Assembly: GCF_016900875.1 (NCBI RefSeq)
Contig: NZ_JAFEUM010000004.1
Location: forward strand, 342,269-406,268
Origin: Vibrio ulleungensis
GTDB taxonomy: Bacteria > Pseudomonadota > Gammaproteobacteria > Enterobacterales > Vibrionaceae
Length of the DNA stretch: 64,000 bases
Direction of reading: 5' to 3'
Shown here in pieces: positions 34,208 through 43,809 of this stretch; position 1 is the first letter of the stretch, and each line of letters starts with the position of its first letter. The notes under the pieces are model-generated. The model worked only from the letters and a program-made list of their open reading frames with translations. It searched no databases and had not been told where the DNA came from. A program made the translations under genes and the position numbers.

Positions 34208-35272
34208 TCATGAAACTTTTGGACGCTGAAGGTTTTTCAAACGCCTGTTTGCACTACTAGACCATGAAACTTCGTTTAAGTCGCGAGTACTTTCACGCTC
34301 AAAGAAACTTACCGCTGGTACTTCATAATTGGCATCATTTCCACCAATGATGTCCAAAATATAGTTGATTGCTAACTCACCAATTTCGAAGAAGGGTTGT
34401 CGAATGGTAGTAAGGCGTGGGATGTAGTAGTCAGCCATTTGAACGTCATCAAAACCAACCACCGAGACGTCTTTAGGTACTGCTATTCCCATCTGATGGA
34501 GTGCTTGAATTGCGCCAAACGCACAAAGATCATTGGCCACAAACATCGCGGTGACATCCGGTCGCTTTTTCTTGATCGCTTGAGCTTGCCAAAAGCCGCC
34601 ATATTGATCATAGTGCCCATCGCCAACCAATTCAGGGTCGTAGGCAATACCAGCACTTTTAAGTGCGCGCTTATACCCGGCCAGACGCTCTCGAGCATCC
34701 AAACTTCGTTGCGGTCCGCACACATGAGCTATCTTTCTGTGCCCCTTTTGAATCAGGTGGTTAGTCGCCAAATAACCCCCTAACTCGTTGTCAATATTAA
34801 GTACAGGTATATCACCAGACTCTCCGTCTCGAGACATAAACAATACTGGGATGGAGCCGCAAATTTGTTTCACTTCAACAGAGGATAGAAAGCCGCCTAA
34901 TACGATTATCCCGTCCACTTTTCGCTGTACGTAATCTTGCAGTTCCATCCGTTCACGCTCCAGTTTCCACTGGGTGGTTTCTACGATGAGGTCGTAACTG
35001 TGGCAGTGCATTCTACTCGACATACCTTCCAAAATGGCGCTTACCCACGAGGTATCGTACGAAGGAGCAACCACCCCAATTAACATGTTTCGTTTGGTGG
35101 AGGGTTGGTTTTTGCGTTTTCGCGGCCGGAAACCTAGCTCAAAAATAGCAGTTTCGATGGCATCGACTTTTTCCTTGGTGATAAAGGAAGTTCGATTGAG
35201 ATAACGCGACACGGTTGCAGGTGAGACGCTAGCGTGTTTGGCGACATCGTAGATAGTGGCTTTTTTGTGCAT
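34208..35272 (-). CDS. LacI-family transcriptional repressor
   Basis: This 354-residue repressor has the LacI HTH: T-I-Y-D-V-A-K-H-A-S-V-S-P-A-T-V-S-R-Y-L-N (about 5-25), hinge, then a periplasmic-binding-type domain with D-N-E-L-G-G and F-V-A-N-D-L-C-A-F-G. ATG 35272 is preferred over 35317 because MHKKATIYDVA is the classic LacI N-terminus. It lies immediately upstream of, and in the same direction as, the ABC/GH3/kinase operon and most likely controls it in response to a beta-glucoside or derived sugar. The exact operator is not identifiable by eye. Confidence 0.9.
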   Translation of the reverse strand: MHKKATIYDVAKHASVSPATVSRYLNRTSFITKEKVDAIETAIFELGFRPRKRKNQPSTKRNMLIGVVAPSYDTSWVSAILEGMSSRMHCHSYDLIVETTQWKLERERMELQDYVQRKVDGIIVLGGFLSSVEVKQICGSIPVLFMSRDGESGDIPVLNIDNELGGYLATNHLIQKGHRKIAHVCGPQRSLDARERLAGYKRALKSAGIAYDPELVGDGHYDQYGGFWQAQAIKKKRPDVTAMFVANDLCAFGAIQALHQMGIAVPKDVSVVGFDDVQMADYYIPRLTTIRQPFFEIGELAINYILDIIGGNDANYEVPAVSFFERESTRDLNEVSWSSSANRRLKNLQRPKVS

Positions 35273-35417
35273 AGGGAGCCCATAGAAAATTAGCCGAGAG
35301 AGCACACAATCGACCATAATTGACGAAGACTCTCAAGCGCCAACCGTCAAAACTGCTGTGACATCGACAAAAATCGCGAAAGCAACTATTTGAAACACAT
35401 TTGCCATGTCCTACTCG

Positions 35418-36320
35418 CTACAGCATTGTGCGGTATTGATGATATGTATCCAGCAATTGCTGTTTTACAAAACGGGCTACGGGCCCAAATGACGCCCCTT
35501 CGCGGGTCAGTAACTCATACGCCCAACTTCCTGTATCGACCAAGAACTCAACATCTAACTGTCGTAATTCATTACTGGCGACCAACTTAACGTAGTGCGC
35601 TGGAAACACTGCCCATCCGCCCTTTTCTAGCAGTTTAAGCAACACCGAATCGTCTGTGATCACTGAGTTGGATGCAGACAGCACCACATTTTTACCAATT
35701 GGCGAATGAATCAAAAACTCGGGAATGTACTGCTGTTCTTTTTCTAATGCAGCCATGCTGATCGACTGCTGACTAGCAAGGTGAGAGGCTTTGTGTGCGT
35801 AAAAGGCAAATCGAAGCCCACCAAGAACCGTAAATTTTAAATTGCCTTCAGGTCGCTCCAGCGCTGATTTTAAACATACAGCAAGATCGGCCTGCTCGGT
35901 CAATAAGTCATCAATAGCGCTGGCTCTGTCTCGCTGCACCCAGTTAAGTCGTGTGTAGGGAAACGATAATAGTGCTTCATGATGAATTTTTGCAATATCC
36001 GCTGCTGTCAGCGACATATCGTGAGCAATAGTGACACTTTGCTCTACCCCCGATGCAAGACTATGACTGCGCTCATTTAATGAGTCCATTTGAAACAAAA
36101 TGTGCTCTGCGTGGTTCAATAACCCTTTGGCGGCGTCCAGCAGCACTGGCGCACGCTTGGAGCGGTCAAACAGCGTCATATTCCAATCAATTTCAAGATT
36201 GCCCACCTGCTGATGGATTGTCGCACGATCTTTTTTTAACACTTTGGCCGCTCGGCTAAACGACCCATGTTTTGCTACAGCAACAAATGCGCTGAGCTGC
36301 TCGATAGAAACTCTACTCAT
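35418..36320 (-). CDS. LysR-family regulator divergent from DUF3179 gene
   Basis: This 300-residue LysR protein has an HTH at about 4-60 (Q-L-S-A-F-V-A-V, S-F-S-R-A-A-K-V-L) and a C-terminal effector domain. Its HTH region resembles that of the LysR at 941-1807. GAGGGAT lies before ATG 36320. It is divergent, 166 bp, from the DUF3179 gene, its likely target. Confidence 0.88.
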   Translation of the reverse strand: MSRVSIEQLSAFVAVAKHGSFSRAAKVLKKDRATIHQQVGNLEIDWNMTLFDRSKRAPVLLDAAKGLLNHAEHILFQMDSLNERSHSLASGVEQSVTIAHDMSLTAADIAKIHHEALLSFPYTRLNWVQRDRASAIDDLLTEQADLAVCLKSALERPEGNLKFTVLGGLRFAFYAHKASHLASQQSISMAALEKEQQYIPEFLIHSPIGKNVVLSASNSVITDDSVLLKLLEKGGWAVFPAHYVKLVASNELRQLDVEFLVDTGSWAYELLTREGASFGPVARFVKQQLLDTYHQYRTML

Positions 36321-36486
36321 AATCCCTCGTTAGATAAAACCCAACACAACTGAGATTACATGCTGAACGAAATAGATACAATACTGAATCATAGAGGTGA
36401 GCAAATTGAGAATTGCATCCCATCAACTCAACCCAACGAAACGGCTCACAGTATTTGTTCCGTTTTTACATTTAGGTAAACAAACT

Positions 36487-37569
36487 ATGAATAAGAAAAT
36501 TCTATTTAACCTTTCAGCACTATCCCTCGCTCTTTTTGCGATCTATTGTGCCGTTTTGATGACTGAGCCAGGGCAAGTCATTGGTGTTCCAAGAGATCGT
36601 TTATTAGCGTATTACAAGCACATGGACACTTTTTGGTTCCTCCAAATCCTTGCGTTAGTTGGTCTTTGGATTGCCAACGTTAAAGGAAAATTTTGGAAAC
36701 CGGTCTGGATGTACCTTGCGTCATTAGGCGTAGTGCTGTCATTTTGGGCGCAGTCGTACGCGATGCCAACCGCCTTTCCGACCGATCAATTTAAGGCGAA
36801 CTATCACTCTGTTGAAGACGCAGATGCGCACATTCCAGAGCAAGATACTCGCGTTTATGTGACGCACATTAACGGCGAAACGCGCATTTTCCCACGCTAC
36901 CACGTACAAATTCCGCACGTAGCAGGTTGGGAGCAAGATGGTACAGAGTATGCAATTACCTTCTGCGGCTTATCGAACCTACCTATGGTGGTAGAAACTG
37001 ATTACGGACTTGGCGACAGTAACTTGCAGGTATTGGGACAGGCGCACAACAATCTGATTTTTAAAGATGTTACCAATGGTACGGCCATTCAGCAGATCAC
37101 TATGCAATCTGAGTTTACAGACCACTCAACCAAGGTCCACCCAAACACCATGATGGAGTGGCAGGACGCAAAAGAGCTCTACCCTGATGCAATGGTTTAC
37201 CTATATTCAATGGATCGCATGATTGATGGCATCTTGCTAGACCTGTTTGAAGAGCCACTGGTACAGCAGCGAGATACCAACAACCCGAACTTTATCTTTA
37301 ATACACTCGATTTAGAGGATCACCGTCTTAACCCGAAATCGGAAGTATTTGGTATCGATATTGGCGAGCAGCAAATGGCAATCGAAGTAGAGTTTGCTCG
37401 TAATAACGACGGTCATCGATTCACCCTAGGTGAACAAACGCTAGAAATCATCTCAAATGGAAATATCGTAATGCTGGTTGATGAAACTGGCCAACAGATC
37501 CCAACGCATAATGGTGTTCACTTTGGAATCTGGTCGCAGTTTTTCCCAAATACGGAGGTTCTTAACTAA
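36487..37569 (+). CDS. DUF3179-domain membrane protein
   Basis: This 360-residue protein has three N-terminal membrane helices (about 4-24, 49-66 and 74-93) followed by a periplasmic DUF3179 domain. Family marks are G-E-T-R-I-F-P-R-Y, I-T-F-C-G-L-S-N-L and a central Y-P-D-A-M segment. ATG 36487 (MNKKI) has AGGTAAAC upstream, so the frame's earlier ATG at 36397 is rejected. The function of DUF3179 is unknown. The divergent LysR gene suggests regulated expression; a small secreted protein gene follows 132 bp downstream. Confidence 0.82.
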   Translation: MNKKILFNLSALSLALFAIYCAVLMTEPGQVIGVPRDRLLAYYKHMDTFWFLQILALVGLWIANVKGKFWKPVWMYLASLGVVLSFWAQSYAMPTAFPTDQFKANYHSVEDADAHIPEQDTRVYVTHINGETRIFPRYHVQIPHVAGWEQDGTEYAITFCGLSNLPMVVETDYGLGDSNLQVLGQAHNNLIFKDVTNGTAIQQITMQSEFTDHSTKVHPNTMMEWQDAKELYPDAMVYLYSMDRMIDGILLDLFEEPLVQQRDTNNPNFIFNTLDLEDHRLNPKSEVFGIDIGEQQMAIEVEFARNNDGHRFTLGEQTLEIISNGNIVMLVDETGQQIPTHNGVHFGIWSQFFPNTEVLN

Positions 37570-37591
37570 CTCCCTAAATATCCTGTACTAC

Positions 37592-37625
37592 AGGTCCAGA
37601 GCGAACTCAATCATGCTCTGGACCT
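37592..37625 (+). terminator. Inverted repeat after DUF3179 gene
   Basis: AGGTCCAGAGC / GCTCTGGACCT is an 11-bp perfect stem with a 12-nt loop, 22 bp after the stop. No T-run follows, so it may slow or stabilise rather than end the transcript. Confidence 0.45.
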
Positions 37626-37701
37626 TCTGAAAGACCTTTATCAATACACTAACTCTCATGGATGAGGCGGTTACTACCCGTTAATTAAAGAGAGAATCCA
37701 A

Positions 37702-38202
37702 ATGAATATCATGACTAAATCTTTCGCTGTTGCTACTTTGCTCTTATCTTCATCAGCAGCCTTTGCCTCCACTCCAGTGCAAACTCAAGAAGACAAGACT
37801 AAGTTTGTCCATGAGTTGGCGGGCAATGTGGTTGAGCAACTTAACCAACGATTTCCACAAACCTGGCACGAAGAGCTCAACGTAACTCGCGCGAGCGCCG
37901 TTGACCACATTGTTATATTGCATACCGAACTCACTTACGACAGTGAACGCACGCCAATCCGCGCAGAAGAACAAGGTCTCACACAAGATGAACTGATCAC
38001 GGCGTACGCGCTTAAGAATGAAGCTCTTGAAGTCACCTTAGCTTATGCCGCCTGTAAGGCTGCAACGGTATCGGACGAGACAAGAGTTTTTCTACTCGAA
38101 GGAGGCTACTTTCTTGCTAACGTCAACTACAGCGACGGCACCCGTTTTGGCACTGTCCACATCAACTCTGAAACCTGTAAACAAGAACCAATGATCAACT
38201 AA
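37702..38202 (+). CDS. Secreted hypothetical protein (166 aa)
   Basis: A signal peptide (1-22, cleavage after AFA) is followed by a mature domain of about 144 residues with two Cys (about 117 and 160) that could pair. It is probably periplasmic. No family is recognised. GAGAGAA precedes ATG 37702; an in-frame ATG at 37711 is an alternative. It may belong with the DUF3179 gene. Confidence 0.65.
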   Translation: MNIMTKSFAVATLLLSSSAAFASTPVQTQEDKTKFVHELAGNVVEQLNQRFPQTWHEELNVTRASAVDHIVILHTELTYDSERTPIRAEEQGLTQDELITAYALKNEALEVTLAYAACKAATVSDETRVFLLEGGYFLANVNYSDGTRFGTVHINSETCKQEPMIN

Positions 38203-38237
38203 TTACTAAAGTTCAATTAATAGTTTACCAAATCAAT

Positions 38238-38275
38238 AAAGCCTCCCCTGTGTTTGCGCGCAGGGGAGGCTTTTT
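38238..38275 (+). terminator. Rho-independent terminator
   Basis: AAAGCCTCCCCTG / CAGGGGAGGCTTT stem (13 bp, 10-nt loop) followed by TTTTT, about 35 bp after the secreted-protein stop. A strong and typical terminator. Confidence 0.9.
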
Positions 38276-38357
38276 AAACTGTGCTACTGCGCTGAGTTAA
38301 GCGAGCTTTGATGCGCATGCTCTCAATACTCATCTGATTCAACGTTACCTGACGAAC

Positions 38358-39809
38358 TTAAAACACACTTTTAAGTTGCTGATATAACGTTTGGTAAACT
38401 TCGCGCTTCGGCTGATAAAGGGTTGTCTGAGTTACATCTGGCAGATGCGTTTGTACAACAATAGGCTCTGGGCAGACGTCGCTGATGGTCATCTGTGGAT
38501 TGGTTCCCAAAATGGCCAACCTTGCAGCGCCAAGCGCAGGTCCCACATCGCCCCCTTCACGGAACACCACTTTCATTCCAAAAATGTCAGCAAGCATTTG
38601 ACGCCAATACGCACTGCGCGCACCGCCACCAATCAATGAAATCTCGTCTGGCACAAGGTCTGTTGCATGGAGTGCATCCAAACCATCGGCAAAGGCAAAG
38701 CCTACTCCTTCCAACACTGCTTGAACAAGGTCAAACTTAGTCGTCGAGTGAGTCATACCAAAGAAAACCCCTTTTGCATTTGGATCGTTGTGTGGCGTTC
38801 TTTCACCGGACAAGTAAGGTAAGAAGATCACCTTAGAATCAGGATCATGGTTCGCTTCCGTTTGTTTGAGCATTTCGCCTACGTCGTTAAATCCTGTCAA
38901 CGAAGCCACCCAATCTAAACAAGATGCGGCGCTGAGGACCACCGACATAGCGTGCCAAGTATTTGGAATGGCATGGCAAAAACTGTGCAATGCGGAGTCT
39001 GGATTTGCGATAAAGCCATCGCTTACCGCGAAGTAGACACCCGAGGTACCTAGCGAGAGCATACCTTGTCCTGGAGATGTTATCCCAACACCAACAGCAC
39101 CGGCTGCGTTATCACCCCCTCCGGCAATGATAGGGACACACTCCATGCCCCATTGGCTGGCTAACGCTTGACTCAAATGACCAGTGACCTCACTACCCTC
39201 GTACAGTTTTGGCATTTGCTCTAGCGTCAATCCGGTAGCTTCAAGAAGCTCTTCATTCCATTGGCGAGTGCTAACGTCCATCCACAACGTGCCTGCTGCA
39301 TCTGACACATCAGACGCAAAATCGCCACTTAACTTGTAGCGTAGGTAATCTTTTGGCAATAGCACCTTATCAATCTTAGAGAACACGTCTGGCTCGTGAT
39401 TTTTTACCCACTTCAGCTTAGGAGCAGTAAATCCGGGCATCATAATATTGCCGGTAATGTCGCGGCTAGTGGGCACGTCAGCTTCCAGCTCTGCACATTC
39501 TGCTGCGCAGCGACCATCGTTCCATAATATGGCAGGACGTAAAATGTCACCTTGAGCATCAAGCAAGGTTGCACCGTGCATTTGACCTGATAGACCCATG
39601 GCTTTCACTTCAGACAAAGCAACCTGTTTTCCTAATGACACTATCGCATCGCAAGTTGCTTGCCACCAGTCATTCGGTTTTTGCTCAGACCATAGCGGTT
39701 TCGGTCTTTGTACGGTTAACGACTCAGTGGCACTGGCAAGTAACTCGCCTTGGCTGCTTAACGCGATCACTTTCACGCCTGACGTTCCCAAATCTATACC
39801 CAAATACAT
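38358..39809 (-). CDS. xylB: Xylulokinase
   Basis: This 483-residue FGGY-family kinase phosphorylates D-xylulose to xylulose-5-phosphate. The start M-Y-L-G-I-D-L-G-T-S-G-V-K-V-I and the R-P-x-P-L-W-S-E-Q-x-P segment match E. coli XylB, and length is the same as in E. coli. G-G-G-A-R-S-A-Y-W is the FGGY signature near the C-terminus. ATG 39809 follows GGAGGGA. It is divergent from xylR; no xylose isomerase or xylose transporter gene is nearby in this window. Confidence 0.93.
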   Translation of the reverse strand: MYLGIDLGTSGVKVIALSSQGELLASATESLTVQRPKPLWSEQKPNDWWQATCDAIVSLGKQVALSEVKAMGLSGQMHGATLLDAQGDILRPAILWNDGRCAAECAELEADVPTSRDITGNIMMPGFTAPKLKWVKNHEPDVFSKIDKVLLPKDYLRYKLSGDFASDVSDAAGTLWMDVSTRQWNEELLEATGLTLEQMPKLYEGSEVTGHLSQALASQWGMECVPIIAGGGDNAAGAVGVGITSPGQGMLSLGTSGVYFAVSDGFIANPDSALHSFCHAIPNTWHAMSVVLSAASCLDWVASLTGFNDVGEMLKQTEANHDPDSKVIFLPYLSGERTPHNDPNAKGVFFGMTHSTTKFDLVQAVLEGVGFAFADGLDALHATDLVPDEISLIGGGARSAYWRQMLADIFGMKVVFREGGDVGPALGAARLAILGTNPQMTISDVCPEPIVVQTHLPDVTQTTLYQPKREVYQTLYQQLKSVF

Positions 39810-40042
39810 ACTTCCCTCCAAACGAGATCTATTGCGGAATGACCCTTCGTTCACCGCATCATTAAACTCATCTTGGATTAGGGATCTCTATTGCTCAATT
39901 ACGTTTTTTAATAGCGCGATTCAGTGATTTAGTGACTGGGGCTTAGATCACACAACAAGTCGTCCCACCGAACATACAGTATGAAATACCTTAATCATTG
40001 AAAGGTTTACGTTTTTTAGTATTTGATTAGGCAAATTTATTG

Positions 40043-40062
40043 GTTGCGGAAACGATCACAAA
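40043..40062. promoter_or_regulatory. Possible CRP-type site in xylB-xylR intergenic region
   Basis: TGCGG-N6-TCACA approximates half of TGTGA-N6-TCACA about 60 bp before the xylR start, in the 312-bp divergent region 39810-40121. Catabolite control of xyl genes by CRP is well known in E. coli; the match here is only moderate. The rest of the gap is AT-rich with no clear operator. Confidence 0.3.
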
Positions 40063-40121
40063 GCGCGTGACGCCGGATTGCTAGACTGCCATTGTGTCCA
40101 GCCCACAATATAAGTATATAA

Positions 40122-41315
40122 ATGGATAGACGTTTTCGAATTACTCTACTTTTTAACGCCAACAAAGTGTATGACCGTGAGGTAATGGAAGGAATTGGCG
40201 AATACTTGCAAGCTTCACAAAGTAATTGGGACATTTTTATCGAAGAGGACTTCACAACCCACTTAGACAATTTTCATAACTGGGTCGGCGACGGCGTGAT
40301 TGCTGACTTTGACAACCCAGACATCATAAAGCTAGTCAAAAACACCCAGCTCCCTGTGGTGGGAGTAGGTGGATCGTATCATAACGAGTCAGACTACCCA
40401 GACTACCCTTATGTCGCCACCGACAACTGTGGTTTGGTGGAGCTTGCGTTCCAACACCTAAAGGAAAAAGGGCTAGAGAACTTTGCTTTCTACGGCATGC
40501 CTCATCACTCTCACAACCTATGGGCAAGAGAGCGAGAGCAAGCGTTTAAAAACTTAGTCCACGCCGAAGGCTATAAGGGTTCAGTGTATCGCGGCAGCGA
40601 AACCTCACCGCAGACTTGGCAGTATGACATGAACCGTCTTGCCGACTGGTTGCAGCGTTTGCCGACGCCAACCGGCATAATTGCGGTAACCGATTCTCGT
40701 GCGCGCCATTTACTGCAAATGTGTGAGCACCTAGGGATCATGGTGCCAGATAAAGTATCGGTGATTGGCATAGATAACGAAGAACTGGCTCGCTATTTAA
40801 CCCGTGTTTCACTCAGTTCCGTAGGACAAGGGTGTAAGCAGATGGGCTATCGCGCGGCCAAAATGTTGCACAAACAGATGACCGCTGTGACCCAAGGAGA
40901 CTGTGAGAATCCGGCAGAGGTATTAAACAACCCTCGAGTGATTATCCCACCTTCGCAAGTATTTTGTCGTCAAAGCACCGACTTCCAAGCGTTGAAAGAC
41001 CCATATGTGATCCAAGCGATGCACTACATTAGGCACAATGCGGTCAAAGGCATTAAAGTTGAACAGGTACTTAGTTACGTGGGTATCTCTCGCTCTAATA
41101 TGGAAGCTCGCTTTAGAGAAGAGCGTGGGCATTCTATTCATCAGGAAATTCACAACTCTAAACTGCAGCGCGCCTGTAACTTGCTCGAAACAACCAGCCT
41201 GCCTATCGCGGAAATTGCCGAATTGTGTGGTTACCCGTCCCTGCAGTATATGTACACGGTGTTTAAGAAGAATCTTGAGCAAACACCGAAAGACTATCGA
41301 GATCTAAAAAAGTAG
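40122..41315 (+). CDS. xylR: XylR-type xylose-responsive AraC regulator
   Basis: This 397-residue activator has an N-terminal LacI/periplasmic-binding-like ligand domain (about 5-280: R-I-T-L-L-F-N-A-N-K-V-Y-D-R at the start) and a C-terminal AraC double HTH (about 295-395: I-K-V-E-Q-V-L-S-Y-V-G-I-S-R-S and C-G-Y-P-S-L-Q-Y-M-Y-T). This architecture is that of XylR, which binds D-xylose and activates xyl genes. Divergent xylB is the presumed target. No strong ribosome binding site is visible before ATG 40122. Confidence 0.9.
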   Translation: MDRRFRITLLFNANKVYDREVMEGIGEYLQASQSNWDIFIEEDFTTHLDNFHNWVGDGVIADFDNPDIIKLVKNTQLPVVGVGGSYHNESDYPDYPYVATDNCGLVELAFQHLKEKGLENFAFYGMPHHSHNLWAREREQAFKNLVHAEGYKGSVYRGSETSPQTWQYDMNRLADWLQRLPTPTGIIAVTDSRARHLLQMCEHLGIMVPDKVSVIGIDNEELARYLTRVSLSSVGQGCKQMGYRAAKMLHKQMTAVTQGDCENPAEVLNNPRVIIPPSQVFCRQSTDFQALKDPYVIQAMHYIRHNAVKGIKVEQVLSYVGISRSNMEARFREERGHSIHQEIHNSKLQRACNLLETTSLPIAEIAELCGYPSLQYMYTVFKKNLEQTPKDYRDLKK

Positions 41316-41368
41316 TACAATGACTGCGTAATGATTCTTTGCCGACTCGCTAATGTGAGCAAACGAAA

Positions 41369-41404
41369 ACGCCCCGCCAATGACCGTTGTCACTCGCGGG
41401 GCGT
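41369..41404. terminator. Terminator between convergent xylR and GH3 gene
   Basis: ACGCCCCGC / GCGGGGCGT stem (9 bp, 18-nt loop), with T-rich flank on the minus side (TTTTCG) and ATTTC on the plus side; serves both convergent genes. Confidence 0.7.
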
Positions 41405-41454
41405 ATTTCATAGCACAAAAAATAAGGGACTCCGTATCGGCCCCCTAAGAATAT

Positions 41455-43809
41455 TTATCGAGTTTCACACACCATGCGCCACTGTTTAGGCAGAACGCGT
41501 TTTGTGCCCTCGACCATCACCATCGCACGTTGATGAATACTGTCTGCGCTGCTACCAACCATAATTTCAAACTCACCCGCTTCAACCACACGTTGACCCG
41601 AGTAATCGGTAAAGTTAAGCATATCAACAGGTAAACTAAAGCACACCTTTTTGGTCTCACCAGCAGCCAGTTCCACTTTGTTAAAGCCTTTTAACTCTTT
41701 AAGTGGTCGCACAAGCGAGCAGACGCAATCACGTACATACAGCTGAACAACCTCGCTACCGGCTACATCTCCGCGATTGGACACTTCAATAGTAACGTCA
41801 ATCACTCCTTCCATATCTACACTGGATTGCGCGAGTGTCATTTCACCATATTCAAACTGGGTGTAGCTGAGGCCGTAACCAAATCCATACTTAGATCCAA
41901 AATGGAAGGCAACCGGTGTACCGGCACTTTTTAACTTGTGGTTATAAAAGTAAGGCACTGCTCCTGCGCTTTTCGGAATCGATACGGTTAAGCGCCCGCT
42001 AGGATTGACCACACCGCAAAGCACATCTGCAATTGCACGAGCACCTTCTTGACCCGGTGCCCAGCCGCACACTATCGCCGCGACTTTATCTTCTAATCCA
42101 CCGAGGTTGTATGGGCGTCCACCCGTCATAACGACGACGACCGGCTTACCTGTATCCACAGCTCGTTGGAGCATGTTCAATTGCACACCTGGCAACTCTA
42201 GACTATCAACGTCCGATCCTTCGCCAACAGTACCGGTCTGGAACAGACCCGCGAGATCGCCCACACAGACTATTGCGACTTCAGCAGCATTAATGGTGCT
42301 TTCCATTTCAGCAAAGCCAGTAATGTCCTCACTTAATGGCCACTTAGCCTCATGATCAATCACCATGTTAACGTCGCCAGGGAAAACCGGAGCATTAGCG
42401 TGGCGCTCCGTTAAAATGTCGCACCCTTTGGCGTAGCTTACATGCTCAAATTGTTGGGAAAGCGCGTCCAAGATTGTCGGGCACACTTTGACACCATCGG
42501 ATTCTTCTTTACTTAAAATAAGGTGAACGGGGAAGCTGTATCCACCTAGCAGTGCCATCGCGTCATCAGCTGTTGGACCAACAACGGCCAGTTTAGTTTG
42601 CGCAGCCAAAGGTAGCGTGTTTCTGTTTTCCAGCAACACAATAGACTCAGAGGCGACTTGATAGGCCAACGCATCGGCTTTATCACTGGTTAGGCATACG
42701 CTCTCAACGTCGGTGTACGGATCCTCAAACAGCCCAAGCTCAAATTTCGCTTTCAGGACACGAGACACTGTTTCATCCAAATCGGCTTCGCTAATCAACC
42801 CTTTTTCAAGCGCCTGCTTAAAGCGAGAGCTGGTGCAATCATCAGGTAACTCGACATCAACACCTGCTTTCAGGGCGAGTGCGGCTGCACCTTCCACAGT
42901 ATCGGTTAACGCGTGGTGACTTTTGAGCAGCTCGATGCCGCCATAGTCCGCAACAATCAGCCCATCAAAACCCCATTGGTTACGCAGCACGTCTGTTAAT
43001 AGATGGTGCGATGCGTGACAGGCTTCGTTGTCTATATCGTGATAAGCCGGCATTACCGAGGCAGCATTACCAAGTTTTACCGCCATTTCAAATGGCAACA
43101 AGAAGGTGTCGTTAAGCTCTTTAAACCCTAGGTGCACAGGAGCGTGATTTCTTGCCCCTTCACTGTATGAGTGACCGACAAAGTGTTTGAGTGTCGCGTA
43201 TAGATCTCGCTTCTCTCCTTGCAGTCCTTTCACATACGATATGGCCATGATGCCCGTGTGATAAGGATCTTCAGATAGACACTCTTCTGTTCTACCCCAA
43301 CGCACATCTCGCGATACATCCAATACCGGCGCTAAGCCTTGTTTACAGCCTACCGAGCGAGCTTGATCTCCAATCTCTTCGGCTAATTGCTCAATCAGTT
43401 GTGGATTCCAAGTGTGACCATAATTTAACGAGGAAGGACACAGTGTTGCACCTTTCGCCATCAGGCCGACCAAACATTCTTCGTGTGGAATAGCAGGAAT
43501 GCCCAGTCTCGTCTCTTCTACAAGTTGCTTTTGGAGTGCGTTAAGTGCCATAACCCCTTCTTTAGCATCGACAGGAACCGTCCCCAGCGGGCGCGTGATC
43601 TGCCCTAACCCATGCGCCAGTTTTTCGCTCAAACTGCTACTTTGAGTACTATCGGTCATTTCTAGTTCGCGAGTCTGGTGATCGCCATCAGCTTGAAGTT
43701 TGAGCCACTGCGCACCGAGTTGTGCCACTTTTTCGTCAATCGTCATACGGCTGAGTAGGTCCTCAACGCGTTGATTTACGGGTAATGTAGGATCTTGATA
43801 CTTTTTCAC
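41455..43809 (-). CDS. GH3 beta-glucosidase/beta-xylosidase, cytoplasmic
   Basis: This 784-residue GH3 enzyme begins with D-P-T-L-P-V-N-Q-R-V-E-D-L-L-S-R-M-T-I-D-E-K. It has K-H-F-V-G-H-S and the nucleophile Asp in V-A-D-Y-G-G-I, the C-terminal alpha/beta sandwich with G-P-T-A-D-D, and a fibronectin-III-like domain from about 680. The V-A-D-Y-G-G nucleophile region and the neighbouring xylR/xylB favour a beta-xylosidase role. There is no signal peptide. The start is GTG at 43809, with GGAGA just upstream. It lies convergent to xylR, so it may be under separate control. Confidence 0.88.
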   Translation of the reverse strand: MKKYQDPTLPVNQRVEDLLSRMTIDEKVAQLGAQWLKLQADGDHQTRELEMTDSTQSSSLSEKLAHGLGQITRPLGTVPVDAKEGVMALNALQKQLVEETRLGIPAIPHEECLVGLMAKGATLCPSSLNYGHTWNPQLIEQLAEEIGDQARSVGCKQGLAPVLDVSRDVRWGRTEECLSEDPYHTGIMAISYVKGLQGEKRDLYATLKHFVGHSYSEGARNHAPVHLGFKELNDTFLLPFEMAVKLGNAASVMPAYHDIDNEACHASHHLLTDVLRNQWGFDGLIVADYGGIELLKSHHALTDTVEGAAALALKAGVDVELPDDCTSSRFKQALEKGLISEADLDETVSRVLKAKFELGLFEDPYTDVESVCLTSDKADALAYQVASESIVLLENRNTLPLAAQTKLAVVGPTADDAMALLGGYSFPVHLILSKEESDGVKVCPTILDALSQQFEHVSYAKGCDILTERHANAPVFPGDVNMVIDHEAKWPLSEDITGFAEMESTINAAEVAIVCVGDLAGLFQTGTVGEGSDVDSLELPGVQLNMLQRAVDTGKPVVVVMTGGRPYNLGGLEDKVAAIVCGWAPGQEGARAIADVLCGVVNPSGRLTVSIPKSAGAVPYFYNHKLKSAGTPVAFHFGSKYGFGYGLSYTQFEYGEMTLAQSSVDMEGVIDVTIEVSNRGDVAGSEVVQLYVRDCVCSLVRPLKELKGFNKVELAAGETKKVCFSLPVDMLNFTDYSGQRVVEAGEFEIMVGSSADSIHQRAMVMVEGTKRVLPKQWRMVCETR

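Noticed and set aside
39940..39970. GTGA...TCACA pair taken at first as a CRP site before xylB
   Set aside because: Spacing between half-sites is 12 rather than the 8 expected between GTGA and TCAC cores; only the site at 40043 was retained, at low confidence.
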